From an uncultured Clostridium sp. (GTDB taxonomy: Bacteria; Bacillota; Clostridia; Lachnospirales; Lachnospiraceae): a stretch of DNA of 63,814 bases. Below, in pieces: positions 55,633-63,814 of this stretch; position 1 is the first letter of the stretch, and every line of letters starts with the position of its first letter. The translations under genes and the position numbers were made by a program. The DNA is taken from the NCBI GenBank assembly GCA_945915475.1, contig CAMEFI010000019.1:1-63814 (forward strand), read 5' to 3'. The notes beneath the pieces were generated by a model. The model ran no database searches. It worked only from the letters and a program-made list of their open reading frames with translations, and was not told the origin of the DNA.

Positions 55633-57086
55633 TTTGACTCCTCCTCAATCTCGAAGATAGCTGCTAAGTCGGCGGGCTGCAGAGTGATCAGGTCTTCTTT
55701 GGTAGTGGCATTCTCCGCCAATAACCGGTTTGCCTGTTCACTAATCGCTACATTTAAGAAGTTACGGATGGTTCTGGCATTTCCAAAATATTTGTCAGTA
55801 TGTTCCACATAATGGGTAAGTTTATCCTTTAAGTAGATTCGCCCTTCTTCACTCAATATATAATCACTTTCTTTGCAATACTTTTCAAAAATACGGAATA
55901 GATCATCTGCCGTATAATCCGGGAAGAAAATGGTCTTCTGGAAACGGGATTTTAAGCCTGGATTGGACTGGATGAAATGTTCCATCTTATCCGGGTACCC
56001 GGCCACAATTACAATTAAGTCGTCACGATTATCCTCCATTGCTTTTACCAGGGTATCAATCGCTTCCTGACCGAAATCCCCTTCCTGAGATTCTGTTGCA
56101 AGGGAGTATGCTTCGTCAATGAATAATACACCACCCATTGCCCGGTCGATAACTTCTTTTACTTTGATGGCTGTCTGTCCCATATATGCGGCAACCAGAC
56201 CGGAACGGTCGACCTCTACTAAGTGTCCTTTTGAAAGAATACCAAGAGAACAGTATATTTGTGAAAGCAAACGGGCCACAGTGGTTTTGCCGGTTCCGGG
56301 ATTGCCGGTGAAGACAAAGTGCTTGGTGACAGAAGGAGCTTTGAGACCATTTTTTTCGCGGATTTCAATAATTTTCAACAAATTGATTAAGTCTGTCACC
56401 TCCTCTTTGACAGAATCGAGACCAATCAGGTCGTTGAGTTGCTTTAATAAAGAGTCCAGATCATTTTCGGTCTTATCAGCCTGGGTAATGGTTCCGATAA
56501 ATGGTATCTCTGCTGCGGCTTCCTGTTCGACTTGCTTGGATTTTGGCTTGAATGGAATGCTGTCGGGGCGGGATGAAGATAGACGTCCGCTTTTCTGATA
56601 AGTCCGAATTTTGCTTTCTAGCATGAACCGGTATCTGGTAAGCTGATTTACTTCGGTCACGTCCATGTGCTTACAACTTGAGAGAAAATCTTCGCCGATT
56701 GCCTGAAAAGTCAGAACATATAACTTACTGATATCATAATATTTGGATTCGTGAACAATAAAATCATTCTTAGCATAGTCTAAGAAGTATTGCAAAGACA
56801 TTGGTGGCTCGTTCAGATAGGTATCTGTTGCAATATTACTCTTGGCAATAAAGCTGCGCATTGTCTCATCATCGAAGGTGTATCCTAAGGATTTGTTGAT
56901 GTAGCGAATCTCATCCTTGGCAATGACATGGTCTGCAATGGTTAAAAAAATAAGAAAGTTACGCAAATCCATGCGTAATAATTCTTTTACGTTTTCGTGG
57001 GTTGTTTTCTGGGTCATAAGATGATAGTCTATCTTGTCTGCAATCTCTAATGCAGAATCGTATATACTTTTTGTTTCGATATCCAT
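55629..57086 (-). CDS. AAA ATPase, CbbX/SpoVK-like
   Basis: 485 residues. A helical N-terminal domain (about residues 1-165, with the start IYDSALEIADKIDYHLM) may be TerB-like. The AAA module has LIGLDSVKEEVTDLINL, Walker A FTGNPGTGKTT (near residue 245), Walker B VLFIDEAYSL (near residue 305), and the arginine-finger region NPGLKSRFQKTIFFPDY. This is the CbbX/SpoVK class, hexameric remodelling factors. ATG follows AGGAGG. First gene of the pair with a LysR gene. Substrate unknown; a sporulation link is not supported here. Confidence 0.85.
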   Translation of the reverse strand: MDIETKSIYDSALEIADKIDYHLMTQKTTHENVKELLRMDLRNFLIFLTIADHVIAKDEIRYINKSLGYTFDDETMRSFIAKSNIATDTYLNEPPMSLQYFLDYAKNDFIVHESKYYDISKLYVLTFQAIGEDFLSSCKHMDVTEVNQLTRYRFMLESKIRTYQKSGRLSSSRPDSIPFKPKSKQVEQEAAAEIPFIGTITQADKTENDLDSLLKQLNDLIGLDSVKEEVTDLINLLKIIEIREKNGLKAPSVTKHFVFTGNPGTGKTTVARLLSQIYCSLGILSKGHLVEVDRSGLVAAYMGQTAIKVKEVIDRAMGGVLFIDEAYSLATESQEGDFGQEAIDTLVKAMEDNRDDLIVIVAGYPDKMEHFIQSNPGLKSRFQKTIFFPDYTADDLFRIFEKYCKESDYILSEEGRIYLKDKLTHYVEHTDKYFGNARTIRNFLNVAISEQANRLLAENATTKEDLITLQPADLAAIFEIEEESK

Positions 57087-57244
57087 GGAAGCCTCCTGCG
57101 ATTTTTAAAAATGTTTATGCTTTTATCATAGCAAAAATATGAAGGATAAGCAATATTTAGATGAATAGAATTCATGTAAAATGGAAAGATTTATGCTATA
57201 ATGTAACGAAAAGTTTGCATATACGTTAGAGGAGGAGCGTGTCT

Positions 57245-58387
57245 ATGAATTATAAAAGATTTCTGCAATATGGAATTACAGTGGCGGTTTTGTGCCTGCT
57301 TGTGATGTATTTCAATGTGATTATGGGATGGGGGAATCAGCTTGTAGCAGTTGCATATCCACTGCTTTTAGGATGTGTGATTGCCTATGTACTTAATATC
57401 TTAATGGTTCGATTGGAAAAATTGTATTTTCCGAAAAGTAAGAATATATTTATTAATAAATCGAGGCGGGGTGTCTGTATTCTATTGTCTATCGCTTTGT
57501 TGATCTTAATCGTCTTTTTTGTATTGTATTTAGTGATTCCGCAGGTTGTAGATTGCTTTGTGATTATCTCAAAGGACGTTCCTTCCGTGTTCCAGAAAGC
57601 GGTAGAGTTTCTGATAAAAAAATCAGATGAGCTTCCTGCATTACAGAAACAATTGATGGAATTAGATCTTGATTGGGGGAATATTCTGAATAAGATTTCG
57701 GCAAGTGTAATGTCCGGTACAAAAGGTTTGTTAACTTCAGCAACCAACATTGTCGGTTCTTTTTTTGGAACAATGATGAATGTGGTGGTGGGAATCATAT
57801 TCAGTATTTATGTATTAGCCTGTAAAGAAGAAATCGGATCGAAAATAAATCGGGTAATGAGAGCATTTATGAAGGGAAAAGCATATGAGACAACTAAGTA
57901 TGTGTTAGGTGTTTTGAATGAATGCTTCTCGAATTTCATTGTTGGACAGGCGACAGAAGCAGTTATTCTTGGTTCGCTATGTGCAATGGGAATGTGGATT
58001 CTGCAGCTTCCTTATGCGGGACCGGTTGGAGCATTAGTTGGACTTACTGCGTTAATTCCAATCTTTGGTGCTTACATTGGAGCGGCATTAGGTGCGTTTA
58101 TGATTGTAACAGTAGATCCTAAGCTTGCTTTGGTATTTCTTATATATCTGGTTATCTTACAACAGGTGGAAGGGAATCTCATCTATCCCAAAGTGGTGGG
58201 GTCCTCCATTGGACTTCCGGGAATCTGGGTACTTGCAGCCATTATGATTGGAAGTGGATTAAATGGTGTTGTGGGTATGCTTCTTGGGGTTCCCGTGGCA
58301 GCATCCTGTTATAAGTTATTACGGGATGCCACTAAGAGGAAGGAACGGATGGCAGGAACGGGACCGGAAGATTGTAAGCCGGTGTAA
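57245..58387 (+). CDS. AI-2E family transporter
   Basis: Membrane permease of the AI-2 exporter superfamily, whose members include Na+/H+ antiporters and pore-like proteins; transport of AI-2 itself should not be assumed. ATG at 57245 lies nine bases after GGAGG; a GTG at 57239 is too near. About seven or eight hydrophobic segments, with the conserved end IYPKVVGSSIGLPGIWVLAA (near residue 318). 380 residues. A -10 box TATAAT is at 57197-57202. No luxS is in the window. Confidence 0.85.
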   Translation: MNYKRFLQYGITVAVLCLLVMYFNVIMGWGNQLVAVAYPLLLGCVIAYVLNILMVRLEKLYFPKSKNIFINKSRRGVCILLSIALLILIVFFVLYLVIPQVVDCFVIISKDVPSVFQKAVEFLIKKSDELPALQKQLMELDLDWGNILNKISASVMSGTKGLLTSATNIVGSFFGTMMNVVVGIIFSIYVLACKEEIGSKINRVMRAFMKGKAYETTKYVLGVLNECFSNFIVGQATEAVILGSLCAMGMWILQLPYAGPVGALVGLTALIPIFGAYIGAALGAFMIVTVDPKLALVFLIYLVILQQVEGNLIYPKVVGSSIGLPGIWVLAAIMIGSGLNGVVGMLLGVPVAASCYKLLRDATKRKERMAGTGPEDCKPV

Positions 58388-58472
58388 CAAAAATCTTGAA
58401 AAATCCAGTGTGGTATGATACAGTTAGACAGGTATGTCTGTAAGATATAAGGAAAGGATAGGAGTTGTTAAA

Positions 58473-59201
58473 ATGTCAGGACATTCAAAATTTGCAAATA
58501 TTAAGCATAAAAAAGAGAAAAACGATGCGGCAAGAGGTAAGATCTTTACCATTATCGGAAGAGAGATTGCAGTTGCAGTAAAGGAAGGCGGACCGGATCC
58601 GAATAATAATTCTAAGCTCCGTGATGTAATTGCTAAGGCAAAGGCAAATAATATGCCCAATGATACAATTGAACGCGGTATTAAAAAGGCAGCAGGGGAC
58701 GCAAACTCTGTAAACTATGTTTCCATTACATATGAAGGGTATGGACCAAATGGTACTGCAATTATTGTAGATGCTTTGACGGATAATAAGAATCGTACAG
58801 CTTCCAACGTAAGGAATGCATTTACAAAGGGCGGTGGTAATGTCGGAACAACAGGTTGCGTATCGTTTATGTTTGATCAGAAGGGGCAGATTATTGTTGC
58901 CAAGGAAGATTGTGATATGGATGCGGATGATCTGATGATGATTGCGCTTGATGCAGGAGCAGAGGATTTCTCGGAAGAAGAAGACAGCTATGAGATTCTC
59001 ACTTCTCCGGATGATTTTTCGGCAGTAAGAGAGGCACTGGAAAATGAGAAGATCGCAATGGCTTCTGCGGAAGTAACGATGGTTCCGCAGACCTACGTGG
59101 AACTTACCAGTGAGGAAGATATCAAGAAGATGAACCGGATTCTTGATCTGCTAGATGAAGATGACGATGTTCAAGCCGTTTATCACAACTGGGACGAATA
59201 G
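58473..59201 (+). CDS. yebC: YebC/PmpR-family protein (TACO1-like)
   Basis: ATG at 58473, after AGGAGTTGTTAA. The family start [22 protein letters not shown] and [28 protein letters not shown] are seen. 242 residues. Family members act in translation of proline stretches or as transcription regulators; which applies is open. Ends at a good terminator. Confidence 0.93.
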   Translation: MSGHSKFANIKHKKEKNDAARGKIFTIIGREIAVAVKEGGPDPNNNSKLRDVIAKAKANNMPNDTIERGIKKAAGDANSVNYVSITYEGYGPNGTAIIVDALTDNKNRTASNVRNAFTKGGGNVGTTGCVSFMFDQKGQIIVAKEDCDMDADDLMMIALDAGAEDFSEEEDSYEILTSPDDFSAVREALENEKIAMASAEVTMVPQTYVELTSEEDIKKMNRILDLLDEDDDVQAVYHNWDE

Positions 59202-59273
59202 TGTGCCCTGCGGTAGCAGGGGATAGAGACGAGATGATTGGGACGAATAAGCCCTTACAGCATATTCTTAATG

Positions 59274-59316
59274 ACGAGGTATTCTACAAGAATGAGAAGT
59301 AGAGTACCTCGTTTTT
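59274..59316 (+). terminator. Terminator of yebC
   Basis: ACGAGGTATTCTAC (59274-59287) pairs with GTAGAGTACCTCGT (59299-59312), one mismatch, followed by a T run. Confidence 0.85.
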
Positions 59317-59373
59317 GGCTTTATAGGATTAGGGTGTCGCAAGCAACTCTTTGTTCTATTAGAACTTTTACAC

Positions 59374-59404
59374 TTGCAAAAATGAGAAAGCAATAGTATA
59401 TAAT
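59374..59404 (+). promoter_or_regulatory. Promoter of the agr-like regulator genes
   Basis: TTGCAA (59374-59379), 17-base spacer, TATATA (59397-59402), overlapping TATAAT at 59399-59404. Confidence 0.55.
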
Positions 59405-59497
59405 ATATTTATGAAACTACAAACTAATTGGAACACGATGAGGGGGGATTCATCGCATTATGGGGGAAGTATGTATAGCACGAAAGAGGTAAATGAT

Positions 59498-60229
59498 ATG
59501 ATTAAGGTTGCAATCTGTGATGATGAAGAAATAATGCTTCGGGAGATGGAATGCATTCTTGAAAAGTGTGCTCGTGAATATGGGATACAACTGGAATTCG
59601 GTATGTTCTATGACGGCGAAGAGATCATTCAATATATGGAGAAGATGCAACAACAATTTGATATTATTTTCTTAGATATTGAGATGCACGAGATGAATGG
59701 CATTGAGACGGCAATTCAGATTCGGAAACTTGATCGAAAAGTGTTGATTGTCTATGTCACAAGCCATGAAAGTTATGCACTAGAAGCATATCAGGTGCAT
59801 CCTTTTCATTTCCTTGTAAAACCACTGCAGGAGGAAGAAGTGCGTAGATGCTTTGAACAGGCGTATGCATTTATTGTACCCGAAGATGAGTTCTTTGAAT
59901 TTACATACAGGAAGAATTCTTATCGAAAGCCGATCCGTAGTATTATGTACTTTATGAGTAATAAACGAATGATCGAAGTGCACATGGAGGACGGAACCAT
60001 TGAAGAATTCTATGGAAAATTAGATGATGTTGCAAATGCATTACAAAATAAAAAGACGGATTTTTGGAGAATACATAAATCTGTTTTGGTGAATGCACAA
60101 TATATCTTTCGGAAAACATTTTACCAGGTGGAATTAACCAATGGGGAAAAACTGGGTATCAGCAAGGAAAGAGCTCGTGAGATGAACGCATTATATGTTC
60201 AAAACATTAGAAAACGGATGGAGGAATAG
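59498..60229 (+). CDS. LytTR-type response regulator, AgrA-like
   Basis: 243 residues from the ATG at 59498, after AGAGGTAAATGAT; longer in-frame starts from 59411 lack a site. The receiver domain has the acidic pair in ICDDEE, the phosphorylated Asp in IIFLDIEMHEMNG (near residue 59) and the Lys of FLVKPLQ (near residue 107). The C-terminal LytTR DNA-binding domain is residues 135-240 (WRIHKSVLVNAQYI). It is followed two bases later by the kinase gene. Probable target: the tandem repeat in front of agrD (61543-61581). Confidence 0.88.
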   Translation: MIKVAICDDEEIMLREMECILEKCAREYGIQLEFGMFYDGEEIIQYMEKMQQQFDIIFLDIEMHEMNGIETAIQIRKLDRKVLIVYVTSHESYALEAYQVHPFHFLVKPLQEEEVRRCFEQAYAFIVPEDEFFEFTYRKNSYRKPIRSIMYFMSNKRMIEVHMEDGTIEEFYGKLDDVANALQNKKTDFWRIHKSVLVNAQYIFRKTFYQVELTNGEKLGISKERAREMNALYVQNIRKRMEE

Positions 60230-60231
60230 TC

Positions 60232-61533
60232 ATGCGAGGTGAGGTACTGGACATTTGTGTAAATTTGCTGATGGAAATGTTGTATGCATTTGTGGTATAT
60301 GAGTATTTTAAGACGTTTTTTGAGCGAAAAGCTATAAAAGGAATCTGGTTCTATATATTTATAGTAAATGCGGCTGTTCAATTTATAGAGGATGGTATTC
60401 CGAATTATCCGGATTATTGCAGAGTGATATCTACAATAATATTAACGATAGGCACTACATGGTTTTACAAAGGCAAAATAGGGGTGAAAGTGGTTTTTGC
60501 TGCTTTGTATTCTACGTTAAGTGTTTTATGTGAATTGTTGGTTGCGTGTATATATGTAGCAAGTGGATTATCGGATAATGTATATTATTCCATGGGGTAT
60601 TTTGTTACATATGTTTTCATATTGCTTATCGTGAAGCTGTTACAGTATTTTTTGTCAAAGTATGTAATGGAGATTATAGATTGGAAAACAAACTTGAAAA
60701 TATTGATTCTGACTATAGCCAGCCTGTTTTTAGCATATTATATATTTTATACACAATATGAGATGGGGATACAGGGATTTTATTGGCGAACAATGATCAG
60801 TATAGCCATATTATTAGGAATTAATATTATAATGTTTAACATATTTGGGCAATTGTCAGAAAATCTTGAGTTGAAGCGTAAAACCTCTATATATGAGAAG
60901 GAATTTGCTTTGTTGGAACAACACATGCATGAGCGGGAAAATCTAATGAAGGAGTTTCGGGTAAAAAGGCATGATCTGAAACATCAGATGTTGAATTTGC
61001 TAATCTTGTTGCACGAAAAAGATTTTGAGAAACTGGAAGATGATATTGAGAAATTGGCTGAATTAGATTCTTTCAATGGGTTGTTCCTGGTTAATACAGA
61101 AAATTCAATTATTGATGCATTTGTAAATAGCAAATATGCTATCGCAAGGGAAAAGGGAATTCGTTTCGAAGCTAAGTTAAATATTCCTTCGGAACTTCCG
61201 TTTCCGGGGGAAGATATTTCTGTCATTCTTGGTAATGCGTTAGATAATGCAATGGAAGCATGTTTAAGAGGAAAGGTTGATGATCCGTATATTAAGGTTA
61301 ATATGTCGTATGATCAAGGAAATTTGGTGATTATGGTGGAGAACTCTTTTGACGGAATATTAATGAGAGAAAGAAAAGGAGGATGGATGACGAGAAAACA
61401 CAATTCCCAACAGCATGGAATAGGGATTCATTCCATACGGAAGGTGATTCAAAAATATCATGGCTACTATCATGTTGAAATAGAGGAGCAGATATATCGT
61501 TTGGAGATGATTTTGTATCCTTTAGAGGGGTGA
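60232..61533 (+). CDS. Sensor histidine kinase, AgrC-like (GHKL type)
   Basis: 433 residues. Six or seven membrane segments fill residues 10-215. A coiled-coil linker leads to KRHDLKHQMLNLL, with the phospho-acceptor His near residue 246, and an ATPase domain with the N box LGNALDNAMEAC (near residue 340) and a G box HGIGIHSI near residue 403. This is the AgrC/ComD layout for peptide sensing. ATG follows ATGGAGGAATAGTC. It pairs with the response regulator before it and the AgrD/AgrB genes after it. Confidence 0.88.
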   Translation: MRGEVLDICVNLLMEMLYAFVVYEYFKTFFERKAIKGIWFYIFIVNAAVQFIEDGIPNYPDYCRVISTIILTIGTTWFYKGKIGVKVVFAALYSTLSVLCELLVACIYVASGLSDNVYYSMGYFVTYVFILLIVKLLQYFLSKYVMEIIDWKTNLKILILTIASLFLAYYIFYTQYEMGIQGFYWRTMISIAILLGINIIMFNIFGQLSENLELKRKTSIYEKEFALLEQHMHERENLMKEFRVKRHDLKHQMLNLLILLHEKDFEKLEDDIEKLAELDSFNGLFLVNTENSIIDAFVNSKYAIAREKGIRFEAKLNIPSELPFPGEDISVILGNALDNAMEACLRGKVDDPYIKVNMSYDQGNLVIMVENSFDGILMRERKGGWMTRKHNSQQHGIGIHSIRKVIQKYHGYYHVEIEEQIYRLEMILYPLEG

Positions 61534-61542
61534 AGAAGGAGA

Positions 61543-61616
61543 AAAACTTCCAATTATTACGAGAAAACTTCCAATTATTACAAGTTGCCGCACAAGTCGT
61601 TTTTTTGTGTTATGAT
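61543..61616 (+). promoter_or_regulatory. Tandem operator and promoter of agrD-agrB
   Basis: AAAACTTCCAATTATTAC occurs at 61543-61560 and again exactly at 61564-61581, a 21-bp period (two helical turns). A -10 box TATGAT lies at 61611-61616 with no good -35 box, as expected for an activated promoter. LytTR regulators bind direct repeats spaced like this; binding of the upstream regulator is inferred. Confidence 0.75.
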
Positions 61617-61669
61617 TCGCAATAGGGAGGGGCTGTGAGCAGGATTTTATACACCGCCCAGTATGAAAG

Positions 61670-61695
61670 GACATTTTTGCTTTGGCAAAAATGTC
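61670..61695 (+). other. Hairpin in the agrD leader
   Basis: GACATTTTTGC (61670-61680) pairs perfectly with GCAAAAATGTC (61685-61695) around TTTG. It lies between the promoter and the agrD ribosome binding site and has no T tail, so it may stabilise or regulate the leader. Confidence 0.55.
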
Positions 61696-61744
61696 TGCTC
61701 GCAGAAAGGATTTCCCAGCGTAAATTAAAGGAGGAATCATAATA

Positions 61745-61900
61745 ATGAAGAAACTGATGGCGAAAATGAGAACTATGAATGTGGCAAATTATCTGGCAAC
61801 ATTTGCAATGATTGCAACAGTTATTGGTGCAAGTTCGAAATGTGCTTGCTTTTTCCACGACGTGGAAAAGCCGGATTTAACTCAGTTCCGTAAGTTCTAA
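61745..61900 (+). CDS. agrD: Cyclic lactone autoinducer peptide precursor (AgrD-like)
   Basis: 51 residues, ATG seven to eight bases after AAGGAGGAATC. Three parts are visible: an amphipathic leader (MKKLMAKMRTMNVANYL), a hydrophobic stretch ending GASSK, and a Cys-containing core followed by an acidic recognition tail (HDVEKPDLTQF). By analogy with staphylococcal AgrD, where a Cys-led five-residue ring precedes DE..P, the predicted ring is CACFF (residues about 33-37). The stop TAA overlaps the ATG of the AgrB gene by one base. Ring chemistry and cleavage are inferred. Confidence 0.85.
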   Translation: MKKLMAKMRTMNVANYLATFAMIATVIGASSKCACFFHDVEKPDLTQFRKF

Positions 61901-62469
61901 TGGAATGGATTGCAAAACGGTTAACGAATTACATATTGGCAAAGCAGGTTATATCAGAGGAGAATCGGGCGGCTTATGAATATGGATTCCAGATGGGACT
62001 AGAACAGTCAATCTGTATTCTGGTGTCAATGCTGATTGCTACGTGTATGAATCGTGTGTGGGAGTGTATACTGCTTCTTGTAGTTTTCTTTTTGCAGCGT
62101 GCCTATGTAAAAGGAATTCACATGAAGCAGTATTGGTCCTGCTTTTTGCTTTCTTGTGGAGTTGTGACTGCGGGGCTGTATGGATGTGGATGCATTGAGA
62201 TATCCGGCAGGACGGAACTTGTCGTGACGATTGTGTGTCTGGGAATTGTTCAAATAGCTGCGGGTAGATTTGCAGAGGATGAGGATGAGGCAGCAATCCG
62301 GTTCTACAATAAGCAAAGAAAAAGAATTGCCTGCCTTGTTATGGTGATGGTATGTGTATTATATGTAGTTCGATGGAAGAGTGGATTGTTTGTGATATGT
62401 TACACGGAATTGGTAATGGTGGTGTCTACATTAGCGCAGTTGGGAAAAGAGAAGTTAGGAAATAAATAA
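61900..62469 (+). CDS. agrB: AgrB-like membrane protease
   Basis: 189 residues with five or six hydrophobic segments; family AgrB proteins cut and cyclise AgrD. The conserved region AAYEYGFQMGLEQSICILVSM (first 20 residues), YVKGIHMKQYWSC with the candidate catalytic His and Cys (near residues 74 and 82) and EDEAAIRFYNKQRKR are consistent. ATG overlaps the agrD stop. Order here is regulator-kinase-AgrD-AgrB, unlike staphylococcal agrBDCA. Confidence 0.87.
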   Translation: MEWIAKRLTNYILAKQVISEENRAAYEYGFQMGLEQSICILVSMLIATCMNRVWECILLLVVFFLQRAYVKGIHMKQYWSCFLLSCGVVTAGLYGCGCIEISGRTELVVTIVCLGIVQIAAGRFAEDEDEAAIRFYNKQRKRIACLVMVMVCVLYVVRWKSGLFVICYTELVMVVSTLAQLGKEKLGNK

Positions 62470-62596
62470 TAGGTGCGAATCCGTCCATATGGGGTAGTGA
62501 AAATGGATCCCGTTAAAGGAATGTCCCCAATCATCAAATATTATGGTGCATGGTCAAAGGTGAAGAAAATAACAATCAAGAGATGAGGAGGGCGTT

Positions 62597-63388
62597 ATGA
62601 GAAAGATCAAATACGTGTTAGGCTTATTAAGCATGATAGTTCTATTTAGTGTCAATGCCATCTATGTGGCGGCTGAAGAACCAAGGAGAATAATTTTTTA
62701 TGAAGGGACTGAAGGAGTAGATGAAAGCCAATTGACTAGGATCACATTTACTTATCATTATTATGATGGTTCTTATGATTATACGGAGGTTTATTTGTGC
62801 AAAGGAAGAGTACTTGCAAGTCCGGATGGTTATGATGAACCACAAGATCGTAATGGAGATCATTACCGTTTTTCGCATTGGGAGTATGTGAAAGACGGTC
62901 AACGGGTTCGGGTGACAGAGGATACTGTTTTTTATGGGGATACCGATCTATATCCGGTGGGAACCAATCTGATTGATCCGGATTATTCCAAAGTGTTGGA
63001 AAATATAAAAAAACAACAGGAGGAGATGGAGACAGCAAAACAAATATGTATTGGAATGCTAAGCTATCAGCCGAAAATTCAATCAATTAAGCCGAAAAAG
63101 AAAAAGGCAATTGTGAAAGCAATGGCAAGCTATGAACAGGTTGACGGTTATGAACTGGAATATTCCACATCAAAGCAATTCAAGAAGACGCATCGAAAGA
63201 AGATATCTTCTACGAGAAGTTCCCTGAAGTATACGATTAAGAAATTAAAAAAGGGTACTACCTACTATGTCCGCGTCCGGGCATACGCACTTTATGATCT
63301 GGCGAAATATACAGGAAATAAAGATGATAGACCTCGTACATATTACAGTAAGTGGAGTAAAATAAAAAAGGTAACCATAACCAGATAA
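62597..63388 (+). CDS. Secreted protein with C-terminal fibronectin type III-like domain
   Basis: 263 residues. ATG follows GAGGAGGGCGTT. Signal peptide about residues 1-26 (YVLGLLSMIVLFSVNAIYVAA). A beta-rich segment (residues 30-110, with YRFSHWEY resembling an InlB-type repeat) precedes a helical linker and a basic fn3-like domain (residues 155-263, YELEYSTSKQFKKTHRKKIS, then YYVRVRAY). It lies 127 bases after agrB and is a candidate target or partner of the agr system, by position only. Confidence 0.7.
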   Translation: MRKIKYVLGLLSMIVLFSVNAIYVAAEEPRRIIFYEGTEGVDESQLTRITFTYHYYDGSYDYTEVYLCKGRVLASPDGYDEPQDRNGDHYRFSHWEYVKDGQRVRVTEDTVFYGDTDLYPVGTNLIDPDYSKVLENIKKQQEEMETAKQICIGMLSYQPKIQSIKPKKKKAIVKAMASYEQVDGYELEYSTSKQFKKTHRKKISSTRSSLKYTIKKLKKGTTYYVRVRAYALYDLAKYTGNKDDRPRTYYSKWSKIKKVTITR

Positions 63389-63787
63389 ATATAGTATTAT
63401 TGCACATAAAAAAGCCGCAGTTATGCGGTTTGTGAGAGATTATTCAGTTTACAAGTGTTGAAAAACCTGTCACAAGAAGGAATAACGTTTTATTCTCCCT
63501 TAAACAGAATGATAATTTGTTCTGTATAAGGTAGCATAAGATAAGAATAAAAAATGGTAAGGCGTGCATTTTTCTTTTTATTTAAGAAACAATAGAATCG
63601 GGAATGTGATAGAGGATTGGGATCAGTCAGGGCTGGTCCTTTTTCAAATGCGTCATATAAATTTTAATTTAGTCATTTCGATAAAAATGATTAAGTTGTA
63701 GTTGATTTTGACGAAGTTGTGCCATATAATTCAATTAATTCATAATGAATGAAATGACAAAGTTAAATTCAAAATGAGGTAATTAGA
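63389..63787. other. Intergenic region with a short hairpin and a promoter
   Basis: GCCGCAGTTATGCGGT (63414-63429) forms a small stem preceded by A6; on the - strand this would read as a weak terminator. TTGATT (63702-63707), 17-base spacer, TATAAT (63725-63730) is a promoter for the gene at 63788. I see no gene in between. Confidence 0.6.
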
Positions 63788-63814
63788 ATGAGACAATTTG
63801 ATTACACGGAAAAA
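63788..63814 (+). CDS. 5' end of a gene cut by window edge
   Basis: ATG at 63788, seven to eight bases after GAGGT, preceded by a good promoter. Only MRQFDYTEK is visible. The start resembles that of some Fic-domain proteins, but nine residues are too few for a call. Confidence 0.5.

Noticed and set aside
57245-58387. AI-2 (LuxS) quorum-sensing exporter
   Set aside because: The family name is historical; many members do not move AI-2, and no luxS or lsr genes are seen here.
61670-61695. Terminator or attenuator in the agrD leader
   Set aside because: The hairpin is perfect but lacks a T tract and a competing fold, so it is listed only as a leader hairpin.

Overview
The window reads as a chromosomal segment of a low-GC, anaerobic, Gram-positive Firmicute, most likely a member of the Lachnospiraceae. 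This rests on gene content: a monomeric [FeFe] hydrogenase, a probable Re-type citrate synthase next to a type II isocitrate dehydrogenase, PyrK/PyrD class 1B, an agr-type peptide signalling locus, an EpsC-type serine acetyltransferase, strong AGGAGG ribosome binding sites and secreted SH3/fibronectin-like proteins. Genus and species cannot be fixed from the sequence alone.

Layout. 1-6.3 kb: truncated prfC, a short insertion element (element A, 1289-1492), small unknown genes, glgB, a PAP2 phosphatase and an AlaA-like aminotransferase. 6.4-10.1 kb: a YtrA-type GntR/ABC exporter operon. 10.1-12.9 kb: [FeFe] hydrogenase, a 52-residue membrane protein and an AEC transporter. 12.9-17.3 kb: a decayed accessory patch with a PD-(D/E)XK AAA ATPase between two about 91 % identical 92-bp repeats, followed by remnants of an XRE regulator, an Rpn-type nuclease, a VapC toxin and a TelA protein. 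17.5-28.3 kb: citrate synthase/icd, an ABC-F protein with serine acetyltransferase, CheX, guaB, a HAD phosphatase and an ECF sigma operon. 28.3-34.4 kb: UMP synthesis genes pyrF-pyrK-pyrD and pyrE, with a polar amino acid ABC transporter set between pyrD and pyrE. 34.7-35.2 kb: a second, 515-bp palindromic element (element B). 35.2-48.8 kb: degV, carD-like regulator, hflX with an ABC-F gene, a cell wall glucosaminidase, hslO, a large unknown protein and a lone pilin-like protein. 48.9-59.2 kb: tRNA-Gly, a J-domain protein, yfbR, glgA, serS, an AAA/LysR pair, an AI-2E family permease and yebC. 59.4-63.4 kb: an agr-like quorum-sensing locus (response regulator, sensor kinase, AgrD-like peptide, AgrB-like protease) and a secreted protein.

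The most striking find is the pair of elements A and B. Both are non-coding imperfect palindromes folding end to end. They share terminal inverted repeats built on TTGCGAAA and a conserved apical core (1347-1431 and 34907-35023) whose arms differ in sequence but stay paired; element A is capped by a GAAA tetraloop. Each is bracketed by a perfect direct repeat (11 and 16 bp), and removing element plus one repeat copy restores an ordinary leader upstream of the next gene. I read them as two insertions of one mobile family of long RNA-like hairpins that I do not recognise. The second point of interest is the agr locus, with a readable signal peptide precursor and a tandem 18-bp repeat 21 bp apart in front of it.
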